NCBI RefSeq assembly: GCF_021245725.1
Contig: NZ_JAJGSX010000055.1
Location: forward strand, 1 to 47,059
From: Pseudonocardia sp. TRM90224
Lineage (GTDB): Bacteria > Actinomycetota > Actinomycetes > Mycobacteriales > Pseudonocardiaceae
Length of the DNA stretch: 47,059 nt
Direction: 5' to 3'
Shown: positions 38,798 to 46,463 of the stretch, piece by piece
Layout: the number at the start of each line of letters is the position of its first letter
Position numbering within the stretch: the first letter of the stretch is position 1
Position numbers and translations under genes: made by a program
Notes under the pieces: generated by a model
Database searches by the model: none
Seen by the model: the letters and a program-made list of their open reading frames with translations, nothing else
What the model was told of the DNA's origin: nothing

Positions 38798-40660
38798 TCA
38801 GGCGATGTACGAGATGCCGAACGCGTCGATCTTGCGGTACAGGGACGAGCGGGCGATGCCGAGCATCGAGGCGGCCTTGTACCGGTTCCCCCGCGCCTCG
38901 TAGAGCGCCTGGATGATGGCGTCGCACTGCGCCGCCTCCAGCATCGACATCCGGCGCGGTCGGCGCTGGAAGCAGTGCGCCGGCAGGTCGGGCGCTTGGA
39001 TCTCGCCCAGCGGCTTGCGCGCCACGACGTAGCGCAGCACGTCCTCCAGCTCGCTGATGTTGCCCGGCCACGCGTACCCCTCCAGCACCCGGATCACCTG
39101 ATGGGACACCCGCAGCCGGCCGCGCGCCAGCCGGCGCAGGATCGAGAGGGCGATCTCGCCGATCTCGTCGGCGCGATACCGCAGCGCGGGGATCCGGGTG
39201 ACCTCGTGGAAGTGCCGCAGGAGCAGGCCGTACGGGCGGGTCGCGTCGACCGCGGGCGTATCGACGCAACCCACGAGCAACGGCGGCGACGGCATCGTGA
39301 CGAGCAGGCGCAGCGCCTCGTCGAGCCGTCGCGCGCCGAGCGGGCTGAGGGTGTTCATGGCGTGCAGGACGACGATGGTGGGGCGGTCGAACAGGCGGCC
39401 GGCGCGGTCGATGCGCGTCTCGGCCGGGTCGCCCGCATAGGACGCGCAGTCGACGGTCACGAGCCGGCCCGACGGGTGCACTTGCCGGAACCGGCTCGTC
39501 ACCAGCGTCCGCTTGCCCACCCCCGGCTCACCGATCAGCAGGTGGTTGCGGCCTTGCGTGATGCTCGCGAGCACCTCCTCCTGCGCGCGGAGGAACGGGG
39601 TGAGCAGCTCGCGGTTGGCGCGGATGCTCGCCTCGATGTGCTCGCGCGAGCGGCCGCCGTGCCGCAGGTCCTCGGCGTAGTCGCGGCGGGTCGTCGGTGC
39701 GACGTGCGAACCCTGCCGGCGGACGGCCTCGGCTGCCGCGGTGGGCCGGCTCGTGCTGGCCGGCGCGCCCGTCAGGAGGCACCCGGCGACGGTGTCGTGG
39801 TCGCGGATCGCGGTCAGCGCGACCTCGCAGCAGCCCGCGACCGGCAGGTCGACGTGCTTGAAGGTGAAGTCGCGCAGCACCGCCCCGGCCAGGATGAGAT
39901 CGCTGAGGAAGCGCAGGTCCTGGGCGTCGAGGTGACGGGCCGCGGCATTCGTCAGTACGCAGTCGCCGTCGGTCGCGATCACCCAGCCGCCGTCCCGCTC
40001 CGCCTCGCGGAATCGTTCGAGCACCGCGAGCCGTCCGGTGGTGCCCGCCATTCGCGCCTCGATCCGCGCGACGAGCGTCCGCGCGATGGCGAGCTGCAGA
40101 GTTGAACCCTGCGACGCGTGCACGACGACCACGACGACGCCCGACGTCGCACCGGTCTCCGGGTCGCGCACGACGGCGGCCGCCTCGTCCACCGACAGCA
40201 GCTGCACGTTGTAGTGCTCCGGCCCGCGCACGGTGGCATCGGCCTGCTCGTGCAGCGCGACCGCGGCGGCCGTCGTCCCGACGTCGCCCTCGGCGTAGCC
40301 GTACCCCGGCAACAGCAGCAAGCCGTCGAGGAGATCACCCAGCGCGGGATCGTCATCGTGCCGCGCCCGCACCATCCCGAGCGGGTCGAGCAGCGCGAGC
40401 GAGCAGCCGACACCCACGTTGGCCGCCAGGAACTCGGCGAAGACGCCCTGGGCGCAGCGTTCGACCAGCGCGGCCCCATCAACCTCACCGCCACCGTCGC
40501 CTCGAAAACAGGCCCGGAGCCGCTCGGCGTCGACGTCGTTCGCGCGCGACCGCTCCCATGACGCGACAACCGCGTCCGCGACGGCCCGCGGGCCGGCCGG
40601 GGTTCGTCCGGTGGCGAGGAACGAGCGCCTTGCCGCCTCCTGACCGACCACGCCGACCAT
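38798..40660 (-). CDS. AcoR/MimR-like GAF-AAA+-Fis transcriptional activator without GAFTGA
   Basis: This protein of about 620 residues has an N-terminal GAF-like sensor region (about 40-300), an AAA+ domain with Walker A GEPGVGKRTL and Walker B-like PTIVVLHAMN, and a C-terminal Fis helix-turn-helix (AIIQALYEARGNRYKAASML, then GIARSSLYRKIDAFG). The GAFTGA loop that contacts sigma-54 is absent: the corresponding stretch reads DCASYAGDPAETRIDRAG. Actinobacteria generally lack sigma-54 and use such proteins (for example MimR) with other sigma factors. The ATG at 40660 is chosen, since an upstream start at 40750 would overlap candidate binding sites. It is divergent from the alcohol dehydrogenase gene, its likely target. 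Confidence 0.88.
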   Translation of the reverse strand: MVGVVGQEAARRSFLATGRTPAGPRAVADAVVASWERSRANDVDAERLRACFRGDGGGEVDGAALVERCAQGVFAEFLAANVGVGCSLALLDPLGMVRARHDDDPALGDLLDGLLLLPGYGYAEGDVGTTAAAVALHEQADATVRGPEHYNVQLLSVDEAAAVVRDPETGATSGVVVVVVHASQGSTLQLAIARTLVARIEARMAGTTGRLAVLERFREAERDGGWVIATDGDCVLTNAAARHLDAQDLRFLSDLILAGAVLRDFTFKHVDLPVAGCCEVALTAIRDHDTVAGCLLTGAPASTSRPTAAAEAVRRQGSHVAPTTRRDYAEDLRHGGRSREHIEASIRANRELLTPFLRAQEEVLASITQGRNHLLIGEPGVGKRTLVTSRFRQVHPSGRLVTVDCASYAGDPAETRIDRAGRLFDRPTIVVLHAMNTLSPLGARRLDEALRLLVTMPSPPLLVGCVDTPAVDATRPYGLLLRHFHEVTRIPALRYRADEIGEIALSILRRLARGRLRVSHQVIRVLEGYAWPGNISELEDVLRYVVARKPLGEIQAPDLPAHCFQRRPRRMSMLEAAQCDAIIQALYEARGNRYKAASMLGIARSSLYRKIDAFGISYIA

Positions 40661-40693
40661 CCCGGCAGGATAAGCTCGCCCGGCGGGCGCTCC

Positions 40694-40710
40694 TGTCTCA
40701 TTCTGAGCGA
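40694..40710. promoter_or_regulatory. Activator site 1 (UAS-like inverted repeat)
   Basis: TGTCTCATTCTGAGCGA contains CTCA-ttc-TGAG. The TTC-centred form is shared with site 2 at 40786, and AcoR/MimR-type activators bind paired sites like these. It lies between the divergent regulator and adh genes. Confidence 0.55.
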
Positions 40711-40711
40711 A

Positions 40712-40739
40712 CGGCACTGTCCCGGCGGCACTGTCCCGG
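40712..40739. repeat. Perfect 14-bp tandem duplication in the adh upstream region
   Basis: CGGCACTGTCCCGG occurs twice head to tail between the two UAS-like sites. Its role is unknown; it could be an extra regulator site or a spacer set by duplication. Confidence 0.7.
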
Positions 40740-40785
40740 ATCCGCGTCAACCGCGATCACCCGCCCCGACCGCCACGGCCAGATG

Positions 40786-40800
40786 GTCCGATTCTCGGAC
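40786..40800. promoter_or_regulatory. Activator site 2 (UAS-like inverted repeat)
   Basis: GTCCGA-ttc-TCGGAC is a perfect 6-bp inverted repeat with the same TTC centre as site 1, 60 bp before the adh ATG and about 91 bp from site 1 (near nine helical turns). Confidence 0.6.
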
Positions 40801-40859
40801 AGTCGACGCTCCGGCGCGCGTCCTACGTTCGGTGCTCCGCCAGCACAACGGAGGTCGCG

Positions 40860-41906
40860 ATGAAGGCGTTGGTCTACCACGGTCCGGGCAACAAGGCGTG
40901 GGAGGACGTGCCCGACGCGACGGTCGAGGAGCCGACCGACGTCGTGGTGCGCGTCGACACCACGACGATCTGCGGCACCGACCTGCACATCCTGCAGGAT
41001 GACGTCGCCGCGGTGACCGACGGGCGCATCCTCGGCCACGAGGCCGTCGGCACCGTGACGGCCGTCGGCGAGGCGGTCCGCGGGTTCGCCGTCGGCGACC
41101 GGGTGCTGGTGCCGGCGATCACCAAGTGCGGCCGCTGCGAGTACTGCCAGCGCGGGATGCCGTCGCACTGCCAGACCGTCGGCGGCATCGGCTGGATCTT
41201 CGGGCACCTCATCGACGGCACTCAGGCCGAGCTCGTGCGCGTGCCCTACGCCGACACGTCCCTCTACGCGGTACCGGAGGCAGTCACCGACGAGCAGGCG
41301 ATCTTCCTCGCCGACTCGCTGCCCACCGGCTACGAGGTGGGTGTGCTGGCCGGGCGGGTGCGCCCCGGCGACACGGTCGCCGTCGTCGGTGCGGGCGCCG
41401 TCGGGCTGGCCGCGATCCTCACGACCGACCTGTGGGGAGCGTCGAAGGTCATCGCGATCGACACCAACAAGTTCCGGCTGACGAAGGCGTTGGAGTTCGG
41501 CGCGACCGACGCGGTGGAGGTCGGCCCCGACACCGTGCCCGCCGTGATCGCGCTGACCGACGGGCTCGGCGTCGACGTCGCGATCGAGGCCGTCGGTTAT
41601 CCGGAGACCCTGCTGACCGCGGCCTCCCTGGTCCGGCCGGGCGGGACGATCGCCAACATCGGCGTGCACGGCACCCCGGTCGAGCTGCCCATGCAGGACA
41701 TGTGGATCCAGAACGTCACGCTCACGATGGGGCTGGTCGACACCGTCTCGATCCCGACGCTGCTGAAGATGGTGGCGAGCGGCCGCATCCCGGCGGAGAA
41801 GATGGGCACGCACTCGTTCACCTTCGACCAGATGGACGAGGCCTACGACGTCTTCAAGAACGCCGCGGCGAACGAGGCGCTCAAGGTCGTCCTCAAGCCG
41901 GCCTGA
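40860..41906 (+). CDS. Zinc-dependent alcohol dehydrogenase
   Basis: This 348-residue medium-chain dehydrogenase has catalytic zinc ligands Cys38 (ICGTDLH), His60/Glu61 (GHEAVG), structural zinc Cys90, Cys93, Cys96 and Cys104 (CGRCEYCQRGMPSHC), and the NAD-binding motif VVGAGAVGLAA. It would oxidise a primary or secondary alcohol, or reduce the ketone, with NAD(P). Its place divergent from a MimR/AcoR-like activator parallels alcohol or alkane oxidation loci of actinobacteria, but no monooxygenase gene is in this window. GGAGGTCGCG precedes the ATG. A terminator hairpin follows. Confidence 0.95.
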   Translation: MKALVYHGPGNKAWEDVPDATVEEPTDVVVRVDTTTICGTDLHILQDDVAAVTDGRILGHEAVGTVTAVGEAVRGFAVGDRVLVPAITKCGRCEYCQRGMPSHCQTVGGIGWIFGHLIDGTQAELVRVPYADTSLYAVPEAVTDEQAIFLADSLPTGYEVGVLAGRVRPGDTVAVVGAGAVGLAAILTTDLWGASKVIAIDTNKFRLTKALEFGATDAVEVGPDTVPAVIALTDGLGVDVAIEAVGYPETLLTAASLVRPGGTIANIGVHGTPVELPMQDMWIQNVTLTMGLVDTVSIPTLLKMVASGRIPAEKMGTHSFTFDQMDEAYDVFKNAAANEALKVVLKPA

Positions 41907-41926
41907 GCTGGTCCAACATCTGCCCA

Positions 41927-41964
41927 GCGCTCATCGGCGGCACCCCACGGCCGCCGATGAGCGC
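41927..41964. terminator. Bidirectional terminator hairpin
   Basis: Perfect 14-bp arms GCGCTCATCGGCGG and CCGCCGATGAGCGC with a 10-base loop lie between the converging stops at 41906 and 41969. Confidence 0.8.
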
Positions 41965-41968
41965 GGCC

Positions 41969-43120
41969 TCACGCCCCGAGCACCTTGGCGATGCGCGCAA
42001 CGGCATCGCTGAGCACTGCCGGCGGGGTCGCGAAGTTCAACCGGACGAACCCGGCACCTGCGGCGCCGTAGTTCGCGCCCTCCCCCAGCGCCACGCCGAC
42101 CTCGTCGAGCAGCCAGGCGCCCGGGCGCTCGCGGCCCCACGCCCTGAGGTCGAGCCAGGCGAAATAGGTCGCTCCAGGACGCCGGCAGATCTCGCCGAGG
42201 CCGGCCGCGTCGAGGTCGTGGAGCACCAGGTCGCGGTGGACGCCCAGGTCGCGCACCACGGCGTCGAGCCATGGCCGGCCATGATCGAGCGCAGCGACCG
42301 TGGCGACCATGCCGAGCGGGCTGACCCCGCTCGACTCCACGTGCGGCAGCGCGCTCCACGTCGCGCCGTCGCCCGGCCCGGTCAGCACGACGAACGCCGC
42401 CCGCAGGCCGGGGAAGTTCCACGCCTTCGTCGCGCTCGTGACGGTCACGGCGTGCGCGCGGGCCTGCGCGTTGATCGCGGCGTACGGGACGAACGGCGTG
42501 CCGTAGCGGATCGGCGCGTGGATCTCGTCGGCGATCACCCGCGCGCCGTGGCGCTCGACGAGGTCGGATAGCGCGAGCAGCTGCGCGTGGTCGAGCACGG
42601 CGCCGGTCGGGTTCACCGGGTTGCATAGCAGCACGCTGCCCGCGCCGGCGGCCAGCCCGCTCTCGACGGCGTCGAGGTCGAGCCGGTGGGCGCCGTCGTC
42701 GAGCAGCAGCGGGATCTCGACGCATTCCCGGCCGAACGCCGGCACGATCTCGAAGAAGCGCTGGTAGCTCGGCGTCGGGACGAGCACGGGTGAGCCGGGA
42801 CGGGTGAGTCGCCTGATGGCGATGCCGATGCCCCGCATGACGTCGGGCACGAGCCGCACGTCGGCGGGATCGACGAAGAGCCCGTCATTCCCGAGCCATT
42901 GCGCGACCGCCCGCGGGACCTCGCTGCGCTGGTCGGGCACCGGGTACCCGAACCCCTCGGCGTCGACGACCGCCCGCACCGCGTCGCGCACCGGCGGGCA
43001 CGCGGCGACGTCCATCTCCGCGACGCCGAGGTCGAGCACGTCGGGCGTGAACGCCGACCACCGCTTGTTGCCCCGGGCGCGCGACCTCTCGACGTCCCAT
43101 ACGGGAGCCCGGTCAGACAC
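41969..43120 (-). CDS. MalY/PatB-like PLP-dependent aminotransferase / C-S lyase
   Basis: This 383-residue fold-type I PLP enzyme of the MalY/PatB branch (cystathionine beta-lyase-like) has LGVAEMDVAACPPVRDAV near the start, CNPVNPTGAVL (Asn for PLP), VIADEIHAPIRYG (Asp) and SATKAWNFPGL with the Schiff-base Lys at about residue 232. It could cleave C-S bonds or transaminate an amino acid. GTG 43120 is preferred because AGGAG lies 8 bases before it; GTG 43129 is an alternative. It overlaps the end of the permease gene, so the imported amino acid is a reasonable substrate. Confidence 0.9.
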   Translation of the reverse strand: MSDRAPVWDVERSRARGNKRWSAFTPDVLDLGVAEMDVAACPPVRDAVRAVVDAEGFGYPVPDQRSEVPRAVAQWLGNDGLFVDPADVRLVPDVMRGIGIAIRRLTRPGSPVLVPTPSYQRFFEIVPAFGRECVEIPLLLDDGAHRLDLDAVESGLAAGAGSVLLCNPVNPTGAVLDHAQLLALSDLVERHGARVIADEIHAPIRYGTPFVPYAAINAQARAHAVTVTSATKAWNFPGLRAAFVVLTGPGDGATWSALPHVESSGVSPLGMVATVAALDHGRPWLDAVVRDLGVHRDLVLHDLDAAGLGEICRRPGATYFAWLDLRAWGRERPGAWLLDEVGVALGEGANYGAAGAGFVRLNFATPPAVLSDAVARIAKVLGA

Positions 43121-44717
43121 GTGCGTCACTCCTGTCCTCCTCGCGGTCGGCCGCGTGCTGCCACGCGATGCCCGACCGCATCCCGAACCACCAGCCGGCG
43201 ACGCACAGCGCTGCGACGGCCAGGCTGTCCCACGGCGCCGCGACCAGCCCGATCCCGCCGAAGCTGCCGAGCCACGACAGCGCGGTCAGCGCGAGCAGCA
43301 GCGTCACGAACCAGAGCCCGACCCAGCGCGCCGACGGGTTCGGCGCCGCGTGCCCGCGCCAGATCCGCCAGAGGTAGGCGAGGAATCCGAGCAGCAGCAG
43401 CGGGACCGCGACCCGCACCTTGTCCCACGTCGACCAGTAGAGGATCAGGCCCGAGAGCACGAAGGAGAGCGCTCCGACGGCAGGGCTCCAGCGGCCGAGC
43501 CAGCCGGCCTTGGGCGACACCGCGTACAGGATCGACACCGCGACGGAGACGGCCGCGTAGCTCAGGCCGTAGTAGAAGCTGAGCGAGCTAGCGATCGACT
43601 TCCAGTCGCCGAGCAGCAGGATCACCGCGGCGCCGAAGCTCAGGTTGAGCAGCAGCGCGCGGCGCGGGATGCCGCTGCGGGCGTGCACGTAGGCGAAGAA
43701 CCGCGGCAGGATCCCGTTCTGCGCCGCCCCGTAGGTGTAGCGGCCTTTCACACCGGCCGACACCAGCGCGGAGCCGGCCGGGGAGAAGACGGCGTCGGCG
43801 AGCAGCAGCCAGGAGAGCCAGACCATGCCGACCATCGCGGCGAGGTCGGCCAGCGGCGAGTTCAGGTTGATCCCGTGCCAGCCCCCGCCGAGCATGCTGT
43901 TGGGCAGCGCGAACAGCATCGCGAGCTGCAGGCCGAAGTAGATGGTGAACGAGAGCCCGAGCGCGATGAACGTCGCTCGCGGCACCGTGCGCCGGGCGTC
44001 GGCGGCCTCCCCCGACATCACCGCGGCGGCGTTGATCCCGGTGAACGAGTAGACGAGCCCGCTGCCGACGATCGCGGTGAGCGCCGCGGAGATCCCGTAG
44101 GGCGCGAACCCACCGCCCGTCTCGTAGTTCGTGGTGTCGAACCCGCTGGCCAGCAGCAAGGCCATCGCCAGCAGCGGGACGGCGACCTTGAGCACCGTCA
44201 CGACGTTGTTGACCTTGGCGATGTAGCGGACGCCGAACATGTTCGCGAAGAACACCAGGCCGAGCACCAGCACCGCGAACACGCGTCCACCGATGGTGAG
44301 CGTGCCCGACTCGACGAGGCCGGGGATCCACCTACCGGCGTACTGGGTGAGCGCCGTCGCCTCGCTCGGCCCGGCGTACAGGGCCTGGAGGAACACCGAC
44401 CACCCGACGACGGCGCCGATCAGCGGGCCGGACGCCAGCTGCGGCCACCGGACGTTGCCGCCGCTGAGCGGGCGGCGCACGGCGAGGTCGATGTAGACGA
44501 GAGCGACCAGCAGCGTGGCGAACCCGGTGATCACCCAAGACAGGAGGGCCGCCGGGCCGGCCGTCTTCGCGGCGTTGTAGGCGGCGAAGAGCCAGCCCGA
44601 ACCGATCACGCTGGTCAGCGTGATGAGGCTAAGCGAGATCGTGCCGAGGCTGCGGTGCAGGCGGGCGTCGCCCTCCGGCGCCACGCCGGCCTGGTCGGGC
44701 CTGATCGACTCGCTCAC
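43113..44717 (-). CDS. APC-family amino acid permease
   Basis: This 534-residue permease has about twelve to fourteen hydrophobic segments and the APC start LHRSLGTISLSLITLTSVIG followed by SGW, then VYSFTGINAAAVMSGEAADA with ARRTVPRA after TM6. It imports an amino acid or related amine using an ion gradient. GGAGG lies before the GTG at 44717. Its stop overlaps the start of the PLP enzyme gene, forming a two-gene operon, and it is divergent from the LysR gene at 44811. The substrate may be a sulphur amino acid given the MalY-like partner; this is inference. Confidence 0.93.
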   Translation of the reverse strand: MSESIRPDQAGVAPEGDARLHRSLGTISLSLITLTSVIGSGWLFAAYNAAKTAGPAALLSWVITGFATLLVALVYIDLAVRRPLSGGNVRWPQLASGPLIGAVVGWSVFLQALYAGPSEATALTQYAGRWIPGLVESGTLTIGGRVFAVLVLGLVFFANMFGVRYIAKVNNVVTVLKVAVPLLAMALLLASGFDTTNYETGGGFAPYGISAALTAIVGSGLVYSFTGINAAAVMSGEAADARRTVPRATFIALGLSFTIYFGLQLAMLFALPNSMLGGGWHGINLNSPLADLAAMVGMVWLSWLLLADAVFSPAGSALVSAGVKGRYTYGAAQNGILPRFFAYVHARSGIPRRALLLNLSFGAAVILLLGDWKSIASSLSFYYGLSYAAVSVAVSILYAVSPKAGWLGRWSPAVGALSFVLSGLILYWSTWDKVRVAVPLLLLGFLAYLWRIWRGHAAPNPSARWVGLWFVTLLLALTALSWLGSFGGIGLVAAPWDSLAVAALCVAGWWFGMRSGIAWQHAADREEDRSDARV

Positions 44718-44757
44718 TGGCGTCCTCCTCTCGCGGTCCGCACAACCCTCTCTGTCA

Positions 44758-44777
44758 CCACTGATTTGCAGTAGTGG
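44758..44777. promoter_or_regulatory. LysR-type binding site between permease and lysR genes
   Basis: CCACT, ten bases, then AGTGG, with an inner ACTG-N5-CAGT: a nested dyad in the 93-bp divergent region. Spacing is compatible with a LysR recognition site. Confidence 0.6.
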
Positions 44778-44810
44778 GCAATCGGCTCTGCTCAGCCCTA
44801 GGCTGCGCCT

Positions 44811-45713
44811 ATGGCTTCCCCGGTGCCGACCATCGAGACCACCGACCTCGTGGTCTTCCTCGCGGTGATCCGCACCGGCAGCTTCGGCCGCGCTGCCGTC
44901 GACCTGCAACTGGCTCAGCCGTCCGTGAGCGGCCGGATCGCCGCGCTGGAGCGCCGGCTCGGGCCGCAGCTGTTCGTCAGGGGTGCGCGCGGCACCGTCC
45001 CGACCCCCGCCGGCGAGCGGCTCGCCGACTACGCGCGGCGCTGCCTCGACCTGCTCGCCGAGACGGAGGCGGCGGTGCGCGCCGAGGACGTCGACCGGAT
45101 CGTGGTCGCGGCGCCGACGAGCCTCAGCGCGGCCGTGTTCCCCGCGGTGCTGGAGGCGATGGCCGGCAGCCCCATCGACGTCGTCTGCCGGATCGCGCAC
45201 AGCGACGAGGCCGTCGCGGCACTGGTCGACGGGAGCGCGCACGCCGCGTTCGTGCTGAACAGGGTGCTGCCGGCAGGACTGGGGTCGCGGATGGTCGCGG
45301 AATCGCCGATGGTCGTCGTGGTCGCGCCGACGCACCCCGCAGCCGCGCTCAGCGAGGCGTCGTTCGCCGACCTCGTCGAGCACCCGGTCGTCGTGCACAA
45401 CTGGCACGACCAGGTCCGCGACATCGCGGCGCAGTTCGCCGACCCGCGCCGGGGCCACACGAGCCCGGTGCGGCTGGTCGGCTCCCCCGACGTGGCCGCG
45501 GACCTCGGAATGCACCACGGCTACGTCGCCGTGGTCCCCCAGTTCGCGGCAGCCGGCGCACTGCGGCGCGGCGAGCTCACCCGCGTGCCACTCCCCGACC
45601 TCGGCCTCTCCCTTGCAGTGCGGCTCGTGCTCCGGGAGACCCGCTCGCCGAGGCCGGGGATCGCGAGGCTCATGGACACCCTCCCGGCCCTTGCCGAACG
45701 CATCGCCAGCTGA
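44811..45713 (+). CDS. LysR-family transcriptional regulator
   Basis: This 300-residue protein has an N-terminal LysR helix-turn-helix (about 9-68: DLVVFLAVIRTGSFGRAAVD, then LAQPSVSGRIAALERRLG) and a C-terminal effector domain from about residue 95. It is divergent from the permease-lyase operon across the dyad at 44758-44777, and probably controls it. The ATG at 44811 has no strong ribosome-binding site. Repeat array C starts about 70 bp after its stop. Confidence 0.92.
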   Translation: MASPVPTIETTDLVVFLAVIRTGSFGRAAVDLQLAQPSVSGRIAALERRLGPQLFVRGARGTVPTPAGERLADYARRCLDLLAETEAAVRAEDVDRIVVAAPTSLSAAVFPAVLEAMAGSPIDVVCRIAHSDEAVAALVDGSAHAAFVLNRVLPAGLGSRMVAESPMVVVVAPTHPAAALSEASFADLVEHPVVVHNWHDQVRDIAAQFADPRRGHTSPVRLVGSPDVAADLGMHHGYVAVVPQFAAAGALRRGELTRVPLPDLGLSLAVRLVLRETRSPRPGIARLMDTLPALAERIAS

Positions 45714-45779
45714 CCCCGGGGCCCGCGGTGTGCGGGCCGGGGGCCATGCCGTGCGCGAGTCGGGGCCACGCCGTGCGCG

Positions 45780-45994
45780 AGTCGGGGTGGGCGGGTGAGT
45801 CGACACCTTCAGCACGGTGAGTCGACACTTCTGGCACGGTGAGTCGACACTTCTGGCACGGCGAGTCCCACGTATCTACGGGCGAGTCCCACGTATCTAC
45901 GGGCGAGTCCCACGTCTCGGTGGGCGAGTCCCACGTCTCGGTGGGCGAGTCCCACGTCTCGGTGGGCGAGTCCCACGTCTCGGAGCGGTGTGTC
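45780..45994 (-). repeat. Repeat module copy C: tandem array of 21/22-bp units
   Basis: Nearest the LysR gene, 22-bp units (GGTGAGTCGACACTTCTGGC plus AC) recur about three times. They are followed by six 21-bp units: two with GAGTCCCACGTATCTACG, three exact copies with GAGTCCCACGTCTCGGTG, and one variant. Exact copies indicate recent duplication. Orientation is opposite to copies A and B. Confidence 0.92.
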
Positions 45995-46148
45995 GCGCGT
46001 TTGGGTGGGTGGGGGTGGGTTCTCGACGTGGTTCGTTGGGTGGCTTCGTGGCGGATGGGCTCGCGGCTGTGGTTCTGCTGGTCTTGGTGGTTGCGCTTTT
46101 TTAAGGGCGCCCTCGCCGGGCGGGCAAGTCTTCGGGATGGGTTGGGTC
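45995..46148 (-). repeat. Repeat module copy C: conserved linker
   Basis: This is the reverse complement of the linkers at 38452-38601 and 1092-1243, including TTAAGGGCGCCCTCGCCGGG and GGATGGGCTCGCGGC. No protein-like ORF with a ribosome-binding site is seen. Confidence 0.85.
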
Positions 46149-46285
46149 GTGCCATCCCGTCGACCTCTTTGGGGATACCACACGGCCGCCCGTGGGCGGA
46201 GCTTTGCGTGTTCTCTTGCGGTGTTGTTGAGGGCCGCCCACGGGCGGCCGTGTGGTGGGGATGTTCCAGGTCGACGGGATGGCAC
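46149..46285. repeat. 137-bp nested inverted repeat, copy C
   Basis: The outer arms (46149-46166 and 46268-46285) and inner 23-bp arms (46177-46199 and 46234-46256) are identical to copy B, with the same 137-bp total length. The 34-base loop is approximately the reverse complement of that in copy B, consistent with the opposite orientation, with a few substitutions. Confidence 0.95.
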
Positions 46286-46331
46286 TCTTCAGCCCCACCT
46301 GTGGGTGGCGGGCACGCCGGCTGCGCCGGCC

Positions 46332-46392
46332 GTCGACAACGACGTTTTGGCTGTTGTTAGCGCTCACAAACAGCCAGAACGTCGTTGTCGAC
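46332..46392. repeat. 61-bp palindrome upstream of HNH gene copy C
   Basis: The arms are the same as copy B (GTCGACAACGACGTT and its complement), here extended inward by TGGCTGTT / AACAGCCA to about 24 bp per arm with one mismatch, around GTTAGCGCTCACA. It lies 71 bp before the HNH ATG. Confidence 0.95.
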
Positions 46393-46463
46393 GCTTTGCC
46401 TCAGGCGTGCACGAAGTCGAAATTGGACTGGCTATGGATCTTCGCCACATCTAAACTGGAGGT

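Noticed and set aside
43113..45815. 900-residue minus-strand ORF spanning the permease and beyond
   Set aside because: Only 43113-44717 is protein-like (APC permease with a ribosome-binding site at its GTG). The upstream part is antisense to the LysR gene and array C.
45670..46360. ORFs over copy C array with WDSPTETWDSP-type or GESHVSVGESHVS-type repeats
   Set aside because: Same reason: both strands are open because the unit is 21 bp. Equivalent frames in copies A and B are not conserved as protein.
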